Shown piece after piece: positions 1 through 13,500 of a stretch of 64,000 nucleotides of DNA (the first letter of the stretch is position 1; every line of letters begins with the position of its first letter). The stretch covers positions 267,386 through 331,385 of the forward strand of contig FN649738.1 of NCBI GenBank assembly GCA_000310025.1, in the 5' to 3' direction. The notes under the pieces were generated by a model that had not been told where the DNA came from, searched no databases, and saw only the letters and a program-made list of their open reading frames with translations. The stretch comes from Ectocarpus siliculosus. Lineage: Eukaryota > Sar > Phaeophyceae > Ectocarpales > Ectocarpaceae. The translations under genes and the position numbers were made by a program.

Positions 1-154
1 ACTGCCACTCCCCCGCAACCACTTTCGCACGAAATCTTCCACGAAGGAACCTGAGGAAAGCACTAGTAGCATACAAGACCACGTCCACACAACCCCAGAC
101 AACAAGACAACGCACTCCACCCTCTCGCGCTCCTGTCCCCGTTCAGCAATCGAA

Positions 155-3100
155 TCAACTCCGGCGCCTCTTAAGCCTTCTCGGCAGCGTGCGCACCCGA
201 GCCTCCAAGCCCGTGAGCCCGGGCAAGCTTCTTCTACGCAAGGATACCTCGGTTTCAGCCCGAGAAACCGCCACCAAAGCTTTCCTCGCGGCGGTAGCCG
301 TATCTATCGGCGCCTGTGCTCGACCAGCTGGTGCTGTTGCCGTACGGATAGCGGCCCTTGAAGCGGCAGGATCGCCTCCAAAACTCGAAGGTGTTTGCAG
401 TGCCGAAGCACTTCCCGTGCACCCTGCATGGGGCGAGCAAGAGGCAAGTGGGACGGGAGCGTCAAGAATATGCACGAACGCTCAGCTTCCTTCAAACCAA
501 TGCCTTCGCCGTGCACTCTACATTTGAAGTGTCAACTCGGCGCAGTTCACCTAGCAATAACACTCACCGCGACTACCTCCACGCCCTTAGTGCTGAGCTA
601 CAAAAAAAATGCAAGTTATCAAAACTGCGCAATAGCAGCAGAAGAAGAAGCAGCAGCAGCGACCGCGGCGGCATAGAGAAACATGTCTCAACGTTGTGAT
701 TGCGGATATGCCACTCTTTCCTCTGCGCCTTATTGAGACCAAAAGAAAGTCGTACACTACAACATTGTGCTGCAGCAACAGTCGCGGTCACGACGTTTTG
801 CTAGCATCCCTCACCACTGTGGTGGAGCAGCGTGGTGACCTTCACGCCGTCTCTCGAAACCTCTCTTCGAAGACGGTCGAAGTAGCCTCGGGCGGCGTGC
901 TTTGACGAGACGACCCCCGCCGGAGAAGACGTTTCCTGCCGGTGTTGTGGTAGCGTAACGAGAAAAATAGAGAGCCGAGGTACAGCAGTTTGACACAAAC
1001 ATCGCAAGGCAGGCGGAAATGAAGGAGAAACGAGATTGCACCGTGCTCGCTCGGACATATTCCGGAGCGAAAGTTTACCGTGGCTGTTTAGACATGCCCA
1101 GGAACACGACTTGCACTCCACGTGGCACATCAGTTTTCGACTGCACCATGCGACATGTTCGATAGCAAAACCGTCGCGTCACAGACATGAACATGACTGC
1201 ATGCCAAGCAGGGCGGATGCAAGAAGCGCACAAACAACAACCCTCTACCCAAACCGCGACTTGCAGAATACGCTCAACAAGCTGTAAGGAGATCTATCCC
1301 GCAAACAAAAAGGAAAAAAAAAACTTCATCCCCGCTGCACACCCCGTCACTTGCGGGAATGAAGAGCCTGCAGCAGTCGTATTAATGAAAAAAAAAGACC
1401 GCAAAAAAATGTTTTCGCCGCGGGAGGGATGCTCACCTCACGGGACGTGAAAAAATCATCTCCGCCCAGCACTACCAAATGTCCCTCCTGCTCATCCAAC
1501 ATGCTCGGGAGCACGGCCTTCGTAAGCGAGATAGCTCCCCGGAGGTTCCCCGACGCCTACTAGACGATGGTTTGGCGCGCGGCCCCACATCGAAGCATGA
1601 TATCACCAGTTTCAGACACAAATTTGGGAGAAGCGCACGGACGGACGACAAAGCGACGTGAAAAATGGCGGTCAAAGCAGCTACGCTGCCGTGCGTTGTA
1701 CCGGGAAACACAAAGTTCAACCTTGCGGGAGTGAACACGAAGCTCGCGAAACAAAGGTGGTGCGGATGCCGGTGAAAAAAAAAAAACATCATATCGAAAA
1801 GCGCAGCCGGCACTCCCACAGCCTTTGTCCCGCTCGACACCCTCTCGTTCAAACCCAAGCAGCCGTCAGGTCTCCATGCAGAGCAATTCTACAGGGGGTG
1901 GAATCGAGGGGCAACCTACATGTAGTTGTGAGTTGCATACAGGTGGAGTTTCCCGAAGCAGGTTTTGCACCACCACCGAGAGTAACGCAAGAGGCAAAGA
2001 AATCGAGATGCAGCTATGTAATGACGATAGGTAGATGCCCTCCAAGCAACCGATACGCCACTACCCAGTTGTGATTACAGGTAGATCCTCAAAAAATAGT
2101 AATTCACCTCGAGATCCAAATCCCCTTCTCCTTCTTCCTCCCCCTCTTCGTCCTCCTCGTCCCACTCCCCAGCAACAACGCCGCCGCCCTGACAGTGGAA
2201 CACCATGCCGACGGGGCGGTCCAGCATGTCTTCGGCTTTCCTCGTCGCGTGGTCGAGAATGAAGGTGTCGCGCACGTCCAGAGGCATGATCATGACTCGG
2301 TCTAATCGAGTCAAGCCTTCCAAAATCGCCTGTTTCGGTCCGCGATGCACGGCAGGATGATCAGACACAGCGTGGGGGGGGGAGGGGGGGGGGAGGGGGG
2401 GCGCAAGTTCATGCGGTCCACCGTGGCCCAACTACACCTACATCGCGTTAAAACCCACCGGAGTGGTGAGAGGGGCTCTGCAGAATCACTAGGGGGGGCA
2501 ATAAACACGTATAGTGTAGGTGGGAAGGTACGGTATTCATAGCACGCAAGTCCTACAACGCAGCCACGATGCATCGTCATTCAGGACCAGGGGACACCGA
2601 AGACCAATCGCACGACGAAACGAGCGAACGGAGGAACGCACATCTAAGAGTTCCCAGTCGACGGCCTTCATCCAAGCCAGGATGCAGAGCCGCTGCACGC
2701 GCTCGAGCTCCTCCAAGCTCGTGCCCGACAAAATAACCTTGAGACGGACGGGACAAAAACAGAGCACGCGGGAAGAAGAGCAGTGAGCGAGCCGTCACCC
2801 AGGATCTAGGGGGCTCCGTAATACCATCACAAACAAGATGACATACTACGGTCAAAATTCCCAAAACATACACCCCGCTGTGAATGCAAGCGACGAGAGA
2901 AGAAAGCAAGCGGGGAAGGAAAAATGGTGGTGACACAAGTCGGTAGGGATTCGACAAGGAGGCCTTCAGCGCTATCGTAGTAAATAGAACAACGAGCGCA
3001 TCTTCGATGGGTACCCCAAACCCAGCGGCCGGTATTGACGCCAGAATGAATGCACACACCGTCCGTTCGTGAAGATTGACGGGGCGGCTCGAGATACCTC

Positions 3101-6100
3101 GACGGAGACGGATGTATTTTGTTGTCCGCTTGAGGCGGAATTACAACGACAACCGGTACGGTAACTCACTCTAGCCCCGTTGACGGCGAGGTTGATCGCC
3201 ATCTGCTCTCCGAGACCGTGGTCGGCTCCGGTCACCCACGCCACCTTCACAAGAAAAAAAAATAAGCGTGCCAATCGGATGGGGCGGCGAGGGTGGGGAT
3301 ATACAACCGGACCGTGTTCAGCCGTATGAGTGCGGCAGGTATGCAGCTCGCAACCCTGTCCGAACATCACAGGGATTGATAGTCCATGGTTACTGTTCCG
3401 CTCGAGGATGGTGGGAAAGGTGGCAAGTTGACAGTCTCATTGGACGGCCAGGTGTTATCTCGCGCGACAGGAATAGGTGACAGGGACGACAGCAACCGGC
3501 GAAAGCCGACTCGAGAAGCCGGGTTGCATTACCGCCGCCCGATCCGCCGAAAGACGATACACGGTGCATGTGGCCGAAGTCTTGCCATTGACAGCGAGAG
3601 AGAGATCGGGGTCAATTCCTGGGTCCAATCCTTGTGCACCGTTGCGGGTCACCGTAGCCCCCCTGGATAACGGTTCGTCCTCGTTCAAAGGTACTTCTAC
3701 TGTTGATTGGTGCAGTCTAAATGTTTTCGTGCCATGTTTGGGGTTGATGCCCATCTACGGGGACCCTGGGGGTAATATGATACGGCGGGACCTCTGAGGG
3801 GCTACAACTGCATGTTGTACCACGCGTTAATTTCGTTGATCGACGAAGGCCGTGAGCCGTGTATTTTACTCTTTCGGCCTCTGACGATTGCCACCCACGG
3901 CCGCCGCCCACACCATCGCGGAGCGCCATCGCGATAATATCATCATACACACATGAAATATGTACGGGGGATGTCGCAACTCTAACCCCCCAACGCTCAC
4001 CCATCACCCGTACCATTTACTAAAACCATGTCCATCGCATCAGTCACCTTGTCGTGGTAGTAACGCCTCACTCTCCTGGGAAGCCGGCGGGGGAACGACG
4101 CGATCTCGGCCTTCAGCTTCTGCGACGGCGACGAGAATGGCACCAAAACACAAAAAAAAAATGGCCGGTCGGACGGGAAGCTCAGCTAACATGAAGACGA
4201 AACGGCCGTTTTAATACGGACTCGGCGTATGCGAGAAAATCACGCCAACTGCCGGCACGGCTATCGGGGGGCATTGATTGTGGCCCGTGTATCGCGCCAA
4301 GGAAGAATCCGGGCGTGCAAAGGTTCGCCACAGTACCAGCTGCGGTGGCCTAGGCCATGGCGAGGGGTCGTGCCATCCACAGTGGCCGTGTGTGTGGGTA
4401 CTACCGTCGACCGGTCTCTGTGACGAATCGCTTGGCGACGACACAACTTCTTCGGGTTTAGCGGAAATGGAGGCGTCTCGTTCATACACAGTTTGGCCGT
4501 GCCATACTACTGCAAGGCAGGAAAGGAGGACATGCGAGTTAGCAAGCGGTGCACGTCAATGCACCAAGAGCTGAGCCCATCCGTCTTGAAATGTCCAGCG
4601 AGGAGGGGATCATCACCGAGCGTCGTCTTCTCCACACGACTAGCCGATACACCGCCAAGAGTCAAGAGTGACCTCCGCCGTAACCGCCAGCCGTCAGTGC
4701 GAAAACACTCGCGTGCAAGCGCTCTTCTACAGTTTCCGTCTTGACCTTACATCTGAGTGAAAATTTCGAGATTCCTCTTGTTCCGTTCAAGACGAAAACC
4801 CTACATTGCACAACCGCTGCACATAGCGATGCACGTTGCCGCTCCCTCACCTCCTCCAACGCGGAGCCCTTGACCAGCTGTCCCCATCGCCAAGGGCCAT
4901 GCGTGCCCGGCGGGGGACCCCTGTACCTAGTTCCCACGCCCTTGAGCAAGCCACGCTCCCGACGTCTCTCTACCTGCTCGGGGCTTCCGGAGGTGTCGTC
5001 GAAGTGAGGGTCGAGCCCCAACGTGCCCGACCCGGGCTTCATGGACACCATGGCGTCCCTCCAGTTCAACGGTTTCAGGTTGGTGTCCTGCGGTCTCATT
5101 TGTGTTGTATTTTTCAGAAAAAGATGAAAGAGAGGCAGCGGTTGGATGATGCATGTGGGAACGAGCGACAAGCGCCGATGAACAAAGCAAGCTTGTGGTT
5201 CAGAGCTGATGTACGGAACCGCGTTGCGTTACGTACGTGCTGTAGAGCGGGAGATATATAACATGTTGGGCCAGCTAAAAAAAAATAACCTTGAAGTCCA
5301 CGCAAAACAGCAAAAAAATGATCCCGCTCCTCACTGTCTGTCCAGTTCATCCTCCCTCACGTTTCAGGCTTCCTACGATAAATGTCAACCAAATATGGCT
5401 GAGCGGGGGTAAGATCAAAAACGGCGGCGGAGGCGGAGACATTTAGGAGTCAAATTCGTCGTCGTGATACCGTGGGGGCGGATCACCCTACAGCTGTAGC
5501 GTGTTCAACTTGGAGACAGATTCAAAACCTGCTGTCGCTGTGCGGGCCAGCGACCGAGGCCCGCCTAGCAGCCGAAACGTACTCCGTCCGGCAACGGCTG
5601 CTGCAGCAGCAGGCGCTCCTTGAGCCAGCCCCTCAGAGGGGGTACCAAACCACCGATCTACGCAATAGCAACGAGCCAGACGGGTGATCTAAGGCCAGTC
5701 CTTCTCCAACCAACCCCCAACTGTCTTCTTGCAAGCAACCACACACGCGGCGCAATCAAAGGCCTGGAACAGACTCGGCCGTAGATATTTGCGTCCGGCG
5801 ACGAAACCGGAAATCTGTTCCGAAAATCGAGTCCTTCTTACCCTGTAGAAACCCACGGGGGTGTCTTCGTAGCCCGTCCCAGTCCCCTCCCACCCCGTCT
5901 TCTCCATCAGAGATTCCTGAAAACGCCAAGCGTCAGGGTGGGCGAGTTGTTGGTGCCGATGTGTGGTACAAGACAGATACAACACGAGAGGAGGGGGCAC
6001 CACTGAAAGGAAATCAGCGAGACAGGTACATGTACCTTCATTCAGAGGGGGCACCGTAGAGAGGGTATGACGGTGGGGACTGCCTGCGCAAAGAACGCAA

Positions 6101-8876
6101 GTTCATTACAAAAAGACCAGGAAGGGGGCACGCAAACCCTAACCCTACCCCCAACTCAGCCGATTCTATATTTTATCCAGTAATATTGCTTACTTAGAAA
6201 TACCTGCGGGGATTACTGTGAGAGGTGCATCGATTCAGAAGGTAAGTCCCAACGGAACTCCACCGTGAATCAAACTAGGGACGAATGGAAGCTACATGGC
6301 ATGTCTGCTGAGGGACGACGGAATTTAGTTGCGGTATTGCAGCACCGGCGGTGCAGTTGGTATCCTTGCGGAGACGGAGCCGCTGACAACACGGCGCTTT
6401 CCTCGTTGCGGAGGCGCTAGGCTCCCAGGCACACCCGCGGGAAATAACGGCTAAACCCTTCTGGCATTGAAATGATTCAATATAGTGGGAAACACTCTCT
6501 TTTAATATTCTGTCGAGAAGGGTATCAAGCACGGGCGTGTGTGATTTGTGGAATGAGCAAGTTCAAGCTTTTGTAGCAAAAGATGGAGAGTGAAGTGCTG
6601 AAAACTGAGTATGAGCAGAACACATGCAAGCAGAACAATGTTGGGCGCGTGCTGGTGGAATAAAAATGGATTGGACGCTGTCAACCGGCGCGACGATCAA
6701 ACATCCCCTCCACCGCTGCCACCACGCTTACTGCTGTAACGATTAACGTTCGCGCGTGCGTGCTGTAATACCCCCTCACAAGATACGCACAATTACACGG
6801 GTGATGATGCACAAAGACAAGGGTACGCAACCATCCAACGGGGCCCCCTCCTGTGGACTGTCTGCGCGTGCGAAGAGGCCCATTCGATTAAAAAAAAAGC
6901 GAAAAAAGCAACAACAACAACAACAGCAGCAGCAGCAGCAACCACAACATGCGCAGCACCTGTATGTGGGGCATCATGGCATAGGCGTCGTCCAGTTCCT
7001 CGCCGGAGATCCCCCGCCGCGTGCCGGGGAGCATGTCCAAGACGAACTCGAGGGGGTTTGTCCCACCCCCTAGTGCCTCCGTGAACGGCATGTTGGCCCA
7101 CTCGTAGTCCAGATCGACCCAACCCTCGTCCTCGGCCTGCCCTGATTGAGGCGTGCTAGAACGATCCTTTTTCGCTTTTGCGGCAGCCGCGCTGTTGCGT
7201 TCGCGGGAGGGAGTGCGTGAAAGGGAGGGGGAGAGGGTAGGTGACAGGGGGTAGGTGACAGGGTCTCGAGGGGTACCGTATCATGAGAAACGAATGGGGG
7301 TGAATCGTGAGAGAGGAGAGAGAAAGGCAGACAGACAGACAGAGAGGCGGAGAGATTCGCAGGCAAGAGAGAGCAAAGAAGGGATATACATCATAACATA
7401 ATCCCCCTCGGGACCGTCACGATTCTTGGGCGTACATACCGCAAGTGCGCTCGCTAGTCCCGGCCTGGTGAAACCACGAATTTTCTGCCAACTCAAGCAG
7501 GACCACATCGTATGCAACGCGACAGTGCGATGATCACTCTCTGAAAAACTGCAAGGGAAAAAACAAAACAGGCTGAGCGTTGGACCGCGTTGTCAGTTTC
7601 CTTCAAAAACAAGAAAGCATAGATGAAAAAGTAAACACATTCGAAGATCATAACACACGCAAGGCGTACATCGCGCGGCGGAGCTCCGCCCACCCTTCCG
7701 GAAGCTTCTTCACCAACGCCTTGAGAGCTTGACTCGGGGAAGGACCTTTTCCCGAACCGTCGCTAGTTTCGCCGCCTGTTGCAGCAGGGCTCCTCCTGGG
7801 GCTGTTGGCCTCCTCGTCGCTTGCTCGGCCCCCATGCACCCGACCGAGTTGCCTCTGAAAGTAGGAACGGACGCCGTATTAGGAACCAAGAGACTGTCGC
7901 AAAAGTTATTACGTAATCCCTCCACCGCGGTACTAAGGGGGGGGGGGGGGGTGCTACGCCCGGAGTGTACCGGGAGGTAGAGACCCAGGCAATGAAAACA
8001 TGAGTTATACGGACGACAAAAACGATTGTTGAAGAAACACGTGTCAACAGGACTTTCAGAGAATGTATCAGCAGCAGTTATACCAGTATGTTTGAGACCT
8101 CATCGTGCCTGTCCAGCCAAGCGTTTCGTGGGGTACTGTCGGTTGCGCTTCTCGTTTGCGTGCCCCCCCCGGTGAATCACGGAGTTCTTTCTGGATTCTT
8201 CCGCCGTTACTGTTGTAGTAAGGGGACTCCCCATCCCGTACAGTAGAAGTCGTGTCATGGGTATCTCAGACCTCGCGTGTTCTTTTGGAGTCGGTTGGCG
8301 TGTACAAACGAATGGAGCGGCCGGTACGGTGCCTCTTCTCAAAATCGCCCCCATCTTCGAAGGAAGTAGTAGCAGGGGCGGCGACGGTGCTCGAACGGAG
8401 TAGGTCTACCTACACCCGGGACCGTCACGCTAGACAGACAGTGAGAGATCAAGCCCAAACCGAACCCCCCTTGAAAAGACTTGCGTTTATGCGAAGGAAC
8501 AGAAGCAGGAAGCAAGCTATGCATAGACCGGAAGAAGACGCCGACGAAACAGACCACACGATGATTGGCCGTCAAAATCGAAAAAACACCAACAACTACA
8601 ACGGTGGGTGTCACGGCTGGTAGACCACCCTCGTTAAAAAAAGTCAGGCACGGAAGAGGAAGAAGGGAAAACTAACCATGACGTCGCGTGTACAAAAAAA
8701 AAAAACGTCGCGCGCTCGAGGCGGCGAAAGCGGCGGCTCACCGGTACGCGATACCGCCACACCGGCCCCGCCCCGCCTCCGCCGCCCCATCCCGCTCCTT
8801 GCCGCTGCATACAGTTGAGAGATCCCGCCAATGCCCGCTCTGACCGAGCCCCATGTCTTGCACGAGGGTCCATCAT
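155..8876 (-). CDS. SDR-like protein with long N-terminal extension, 12 exons, probable pseudoenzyme
   Basis: Exons (minus order): 8876-8742, 7854-7659, 7141-6960, 5916-5842, 5087-4851, 4119-4048, 3244-3170, 2737-2642, 2329-2108, 1556-1437, 935-815, 423-155. All junctions are GT-AG and phases agree, giving 600 codons including TGA. Residues 1-299 match nothing I recognise. A Rossmann SDR domain starts near residue 300: cofactor loop TGADHGLG, then VILSG, then IMPLDVRD, then GAISLTKAVLPSML, then SSKHAARGYFDRLR. These follow classical SDR order. The catalytic Tyr of YxxxK is Val478 (VVSSK, Lys482 kept), the upstream catalytic Ser region reads VVLGG, and the NAG position reads CQG. An acidic insert (EWDEEDEEGEEEGEGD) sits between MVFHCQG and the next helix. 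Cofactor binding looks possible; normal oxidoreductase chemistry does not. The start is the first ATG of the most upstream exon found; an earlier exon cannot be excluded. Confidence 0.82.
6909..6941. repeat. CAA/CAG microsatellite
   Basis: A run of CAA triplets passes into CAG triplets in intron 3 of the SDR-like gene, about 20 bases past its splice donor at 6959. It is not translated in the model. Confidence 0.85.
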
Positions 8877-10544
8877 CGACGAGCGACCGCCGCGGCAGCA
8901 GCTGCTGCTGCTGTCCCCATGCAGAGCTTCCGTGGTCGAGACCGAGCCCCTCCTGCGCACCCTCGCCGCCCCCACTCGCGGCCGGCTGCCGGCGCAAGAC
9001 CGATACAGAAGGTCGGCAACACCGTTTGCCGCAAAAGGTTAAGTTTAGGGTTACGACGAGGGCTACGGCTGGCTAGGGGATACGACCATGACTAGTGTGG
9101 GCTGACGGACGAAGGAACACCAACCGTTCGGTGGTCAACGTGTGTTGAAGTCGCTACCCATCTCCGCGGTTTGCCACGGTTTCCCTAGGAGCGGCGGGTT
9201 GTTCACAAATTAAGCCCACCGCCAACGCCGAAGGTCTCGGTGTTCCGGCACGCAGCGTTAAGATGATTTCACCTGCTGGAAAACCGTGGTCCCTTCATTC
9301 TGGGCAGGGTAGGGGGTATGGGGGATAGGGAGGCTCGCACCTGCATCACGGCAGAGTTGGGCGGCTCTCTGGTTTCGCCAGCAGGGTGCAATTGCTCCCG
9401 CTTGGTGCACAAAAAAAAAATAGATGGTGGAGATGCATGACGGCAGTGCAACGGATCTCTCCCAATGTGAGCTCGAACAAATGCGTGCTCAATATTGTAG
9501 CCTAGCGTAAACTTGTCGCCATCTGTGCGCAAATGTCAAGGTTGTCAAATAGTCTACCCGCAATGTTGCCGTTACATTTTCCCGCCGTACCGTCGTCACC
9601 ACATCACCACCCCCCCCCGGACCGAACCAAAACCATCCTCCGGAGCCCCTCACCTATCCCTCTGGCTGCAGCGAGAACACCCCTGTCTGGAAACGCCCAG
9701 AGGGTTTCCAAACAAACACAGCCGCCTGCATGGTGATGATGATCGCGCCGCGTCACGTGTTGCTGTCGAAGAGACGGCTAGGGGCGACTGGTGCCCGGTG
9801 GCCAATGCCAGGAGCAAGACCGCTAGCAGAGGGGCTCCGTACACCATCCGACAGCTGTGGTACCTGCCAGCAGATCGGCAGAGGAGACCAGATCGCCCTG
9901 AGTCAAGAACACACCGCGATGGCTCCAGAGCCTCGAAAATTAGCTTGTAAAGAGCACTCCTATCCATAGCCTTGCGTACCCAACATGGGTGACACAAGAT
10001 ACCACACCCCCTGGACCGACTTTCAAAGCTCGAATACTCCACGACGAAGATGATGACGTGCAAATGAAACCAAAGGTTTTCTCGACGACGAGACAACTTC
10101 GAAGGCGCCGTTTTCGGCGCGGCCACTCTTTCTGCTCTACAGGAAATATCAAGCTTTGAAAATCCATCCAGGGGGTGTGGTATCTTACGCCATGTACCCC
10201 ACGGTAGCTCGTACAAAGATACTGACAAGCAAGCTGCCCCCAGCAGGAAGGCAAGCTGGCCATCCAGAGAAGACTTGAGACGCACGGTCAAGTCGGGGGC
10301 GTTCTCATCTTCAGAGTTGGTAGACACACCAAGTGTGTGTGTGTGCCAAGTGCCAAGAGATACCGTATGCAACTCCGACCATTTTTTCTCGGGGAGTCGA
10401 CGGTGTCTGGCTACTGCTGTACGTTACAATGCTTCGGGGTTTCTAGCGCTGCCGGTTGAACACTCCCAACCCAAGGTACTGGGGTTTACAGCAGTAGATT
10501 TATCTACGTATGTATGCCCGTGAGTCCGCTTGTGTCTTAGCAAG

Positions 10545-10747
10545 CACAAAGGTTCTGCACGTTCAGGAGATGTACCTGCCGACACGTGCATGCCCCAACC
10601 CGAAGTTCCATGGGTACCACGTGTACCAAAATCACAACACTCGCTGCTATCCGCCTACCATGCTAAGGCTACGGCTGGTGACCCATATCCAAACAAAAAC
10701 GGCGCCCCAATCCAACAGAGCCAGACCTACTGGTTGTCCGGAAGAGG
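10545..10747 (+). CDS. Possible orphan exon, unknown protein
   Basis: An open stretch lies between an acceptor-like CAAG at 10541-10544 and a good donor (AGAGG, then GTAAGC). It would enter in phase 0 and leave in phase 2. The peptide contains CMPQPEVPW and AKATAGDPYPNKNGA, which look protein-like rather than random. It could be an upstream exon of the Cys-rich gene beginning at 13800, but that exon starts in phase 0, so at least one linking exon would be missing. Transcript evidence would decide it. Confidence 0.28.
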
Positions 10748-13080
10748 GTAAGCAGTAAGCTATGCATAGCAAGCGCGATGGACAGCAGGACCGCACAAGC
10801 ACCAGCAGTTGCCTGCCTCTCTGCTGCTGCAGTTCGTTTTTCTACGCCCTAATTTTTTACCTTCGGCGAACCATCGTCCAGAGACAACTCCTGCATCGAC
10901 CGTGTGCTGAGTACCGGGCGTGATGATGGCCGTTGTGCTGTGTTACGTTTGCCTAGCCGAGCTGCCTAGCTGTGGGGTTGAGTAGGCGAGACCTACGGGA
11001 CTGTTACTTTTGATGCGCCGTGTGTACAACTCCCGATCTCCCACTTGGGATATGACGACATGACTTGGTCGGCAGTCGGCAGAGACAGAGAGATCACCAC
11101 CTGCCACCGGTGGAAGCAACCAACACACACCCAGGCCTGGGGTGGATGAAGTGGTTTCGGACATGTAGCACAGTCAGGGTTCTCGTGCGAGGTCATCGCT
11201 GACCTCTCTCTCTGTTGTTGCAACGCGGCAAGTTGCAAGTTGACAATCAAACAACACTCAACCCTCAAATCTCCGACGGGAGAATAATATCTGGATCTTT
11301 GATACGCCTACCCTCCCTGTTGCAACCGCCCCCATCCCCAAAAGACACAACACAACCCCCGCCTACACGCACTCACACCCAACCTTCGCTTCGGTGCTCA
11401 GTGTCCCCGGTCAGCCGTACCCACCGTAAGCGGGCACATCTACGCACACGTCGTCTGTTGATGATGTAGGCGTACTCGTAGGTGCAGTCTGATTAGAGAC
11501 TAGATGTCTGTCGATGACGGTATGTTACATTATAGGGTATCCACTATGGATTGACGCGGAATTTTGACCTTTGAGGATTGACGCCAACATAAAGTGACGG
11601 TTGAGGGTTTTGACGGGAAAAAATTCGCACCGCGTGTGCCCGTTGACACGTGAGAGGTGAAAAAAAAAAAATGGTGGAGGTAGAGTTCAAGGTTGGTTCG
11701 GGCTGCCACCCAGGGTCGACATTCCGAAGCGAAGACTCACACCCCCAGGCTCCCAGGAGACTAGGTGTACCCCTTCGCCTCATCCCGCCGACCTTCCCTC
11801 CTTTGCCGCGGCGACTTTTCCCAGGCGTCAAACTGCGACTTCCCAGGCGTCAAACTGCCGTTCGTTGCTGATGAGTAAGGCAGCTGCTCGCTGTACTGCT
11901 GTGTATATACCGATGTCACTGCGGCAGCAGAGCACCGAACCCCGTGAGGGGGCGGGCGAAATGCACCTACTGACTGGCAAAGTCCGTGTACCCTCCCTTA
12001 CTCCTCTCCATGTGCTGCCTTCGAGGGCGAGACTCCCCCAATCACTCCCCTGCCTATGCCCCTTTTTGCTGCTGAAAGCCCGTGCGCAATCGCGACGGCG
12101 CATCTACCGAACGCGCGCGCCGAACACGCGCGTCTGGCCACTTGGCCGCCGTGAGAACTGCCGAGACGCGTGGGTGCAGGACCGCTAGGAGCAATCAGTA
12201 TAGGCATGACCAATGTGTTCGCTGCTGACCGCGCACAGCAGACCGCAGCAGAGCAAGCGTGTGTGAGCCACAGTCTGGCGATGTTTGAAGCGTCAATCTT
12301 TTCGCGTCGTTTTATGTTTGGGTGAAATTTAATTTTGACGCTTCCTCACAAAAATTTCGCCGTCAGAGTTTGCCCCCAAAAAAGCGGCGCAACCTCTTCA
12401 CGTCAAAACTTCCTGAAATGTCAATCTTTCACGTCATTTCAACAACACGTGGATTCCCTCTAATAATAATAGTCTATAACGTGGAAACCGCCGGTTCTCG
12501 CTCACCGCACGGTGTTTCTTCGATACTACGATCATACATCCATCCAACCGTTCTCTCCGCAAGCAGCAGTAGCGCAGCAGCAACGTGCATGCGACCCCGC
12601 CGCCGATGTTTCGGCCGCTGCCAGATGGATGGGCACACACGTTCTGTAGTGCTCTGAAATTTATCACGCGCCTTCACAGTAGCCTTGCTATCTGAGGGGG
12701 CCCGAGGCTGTTCAACCTACAGAGGCGGGCATAGGCAGGAGCTCCGAATAGACGAAAGGAGACCACACACAGCAGTACATACCACACAATAAACCGATCC
12801 ATACAAGAGCATGAAGCCTGTACGTCGTTAGTCTATGCCGACGAGTAGGAACACCTTCCTGGCGTGGACCCTGGGTGGATTCTTCTTGTAATCGATCGAC
12901 ACTCGAGGTTCGCTGGCAAGGCAAGAGGAAGACGTGCGATTCAGATTTACCAGCGGAAACAATCGTTGGTGGTGGTGCGGGGAAACCGTTAGGATCGTAT
13001 GGTATGCGTGCCTCAACACAAGGAATGTCCACGTCAAGTAGTGCTGGGGCAGCGTATACAGTAGAGTCTGTCCTCCGGCT

Positions 13081-13262
13081 GTGTTGTCTGTGTGTTAATT
13101 ATATTTAGCATCAACCGCGCTAACCGGCTGATCGATGAAAATACGTCAGTCTCAGTGAGGGGGCGGCATGGGGGAGACTTATCTATTCTCCGGATCAAAG
13201 AATAGAAACGGTAGCAACAGAAACAAACTGCACACGTCTATGAAGGCTGCTACTTGCACTTG
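13081..13262 (+). repeat. Dispersed repeat, copy 1
   Basis: This matches 50921-51158 imperfectly in the same orientation. Shared blocks include ACGTCAGTCTCAGTG, GTGAGGGGG, CATGGGGGAG, and GCACACGTCTAT/GCACGTGTCTAT followed by GGCTGCTACTT. Copy 2 is longer through internal insertions. No coding capacity or terminal inverted repeats are seen, so its class is unknown. Confidence 0.7.
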
Positions 13263-13334
13263 AGTTCGTTTTGGAGTGCTTTCACCATCATCCTCCTTGC
13301 TTTCAACTCCATCGTTCTTGTGTGTGTGTGTAAA

Positions 13335-13500
13335 CCGGCACTATTGCGGGGCGCTGTGGTGCCCAGCCGGCACTATATCGGGGCTGCCCTCAATAGTGCC
13401 GGACCGGTACTACAATTGTGTCGAGGGCGCCGTCTGTGTCCAGAGATTTTACCGGCACTATACCGGACACCGGCACTATTCAATCGGCACTATAGAGGGC
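13335..13500. repeat. Cluster of CCGGCACTAT motifs
   Basis: Within about 165 bases the decamer CCGGCACTAT occurs four times, with two near-variants (CCGGTACTAC, TCGGCACTAT) and one inverted copy (AATAGTGCCGG near 13392). Spacing is irregular, so this is not a simple tandem array. It may be a decayed mobile element or a set of protein-binding sites. It lies about 300 bases upstream of the first recognised exon of the Cys-rich gene. Confidence 0.8.

Noticed and set aside
6130-6150. Telomere-like AAACCCTAACCCT
   Set aside because: Fewer than two full repeats; too short to call an interstitial telomere. Similar single units at 9045 and 28348 are also isolated.
9650-10372. 240-codon minus-strand open frame
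   Set aside because: No ordered family motifs, no convincing splice context and no presequence; overlapping frames on the other strand are nearly as long. Chance opening in GC-rich DNA is more likely.
12880-13035. Protein-like peptide on minus strand (ARIPYDPNGFPAPPPTIVSA) with acceptor and donor
   Set aside because: It could be an exon or a transposon relic, but no partner exon in phase was found on either side, and the plus strand is also open.
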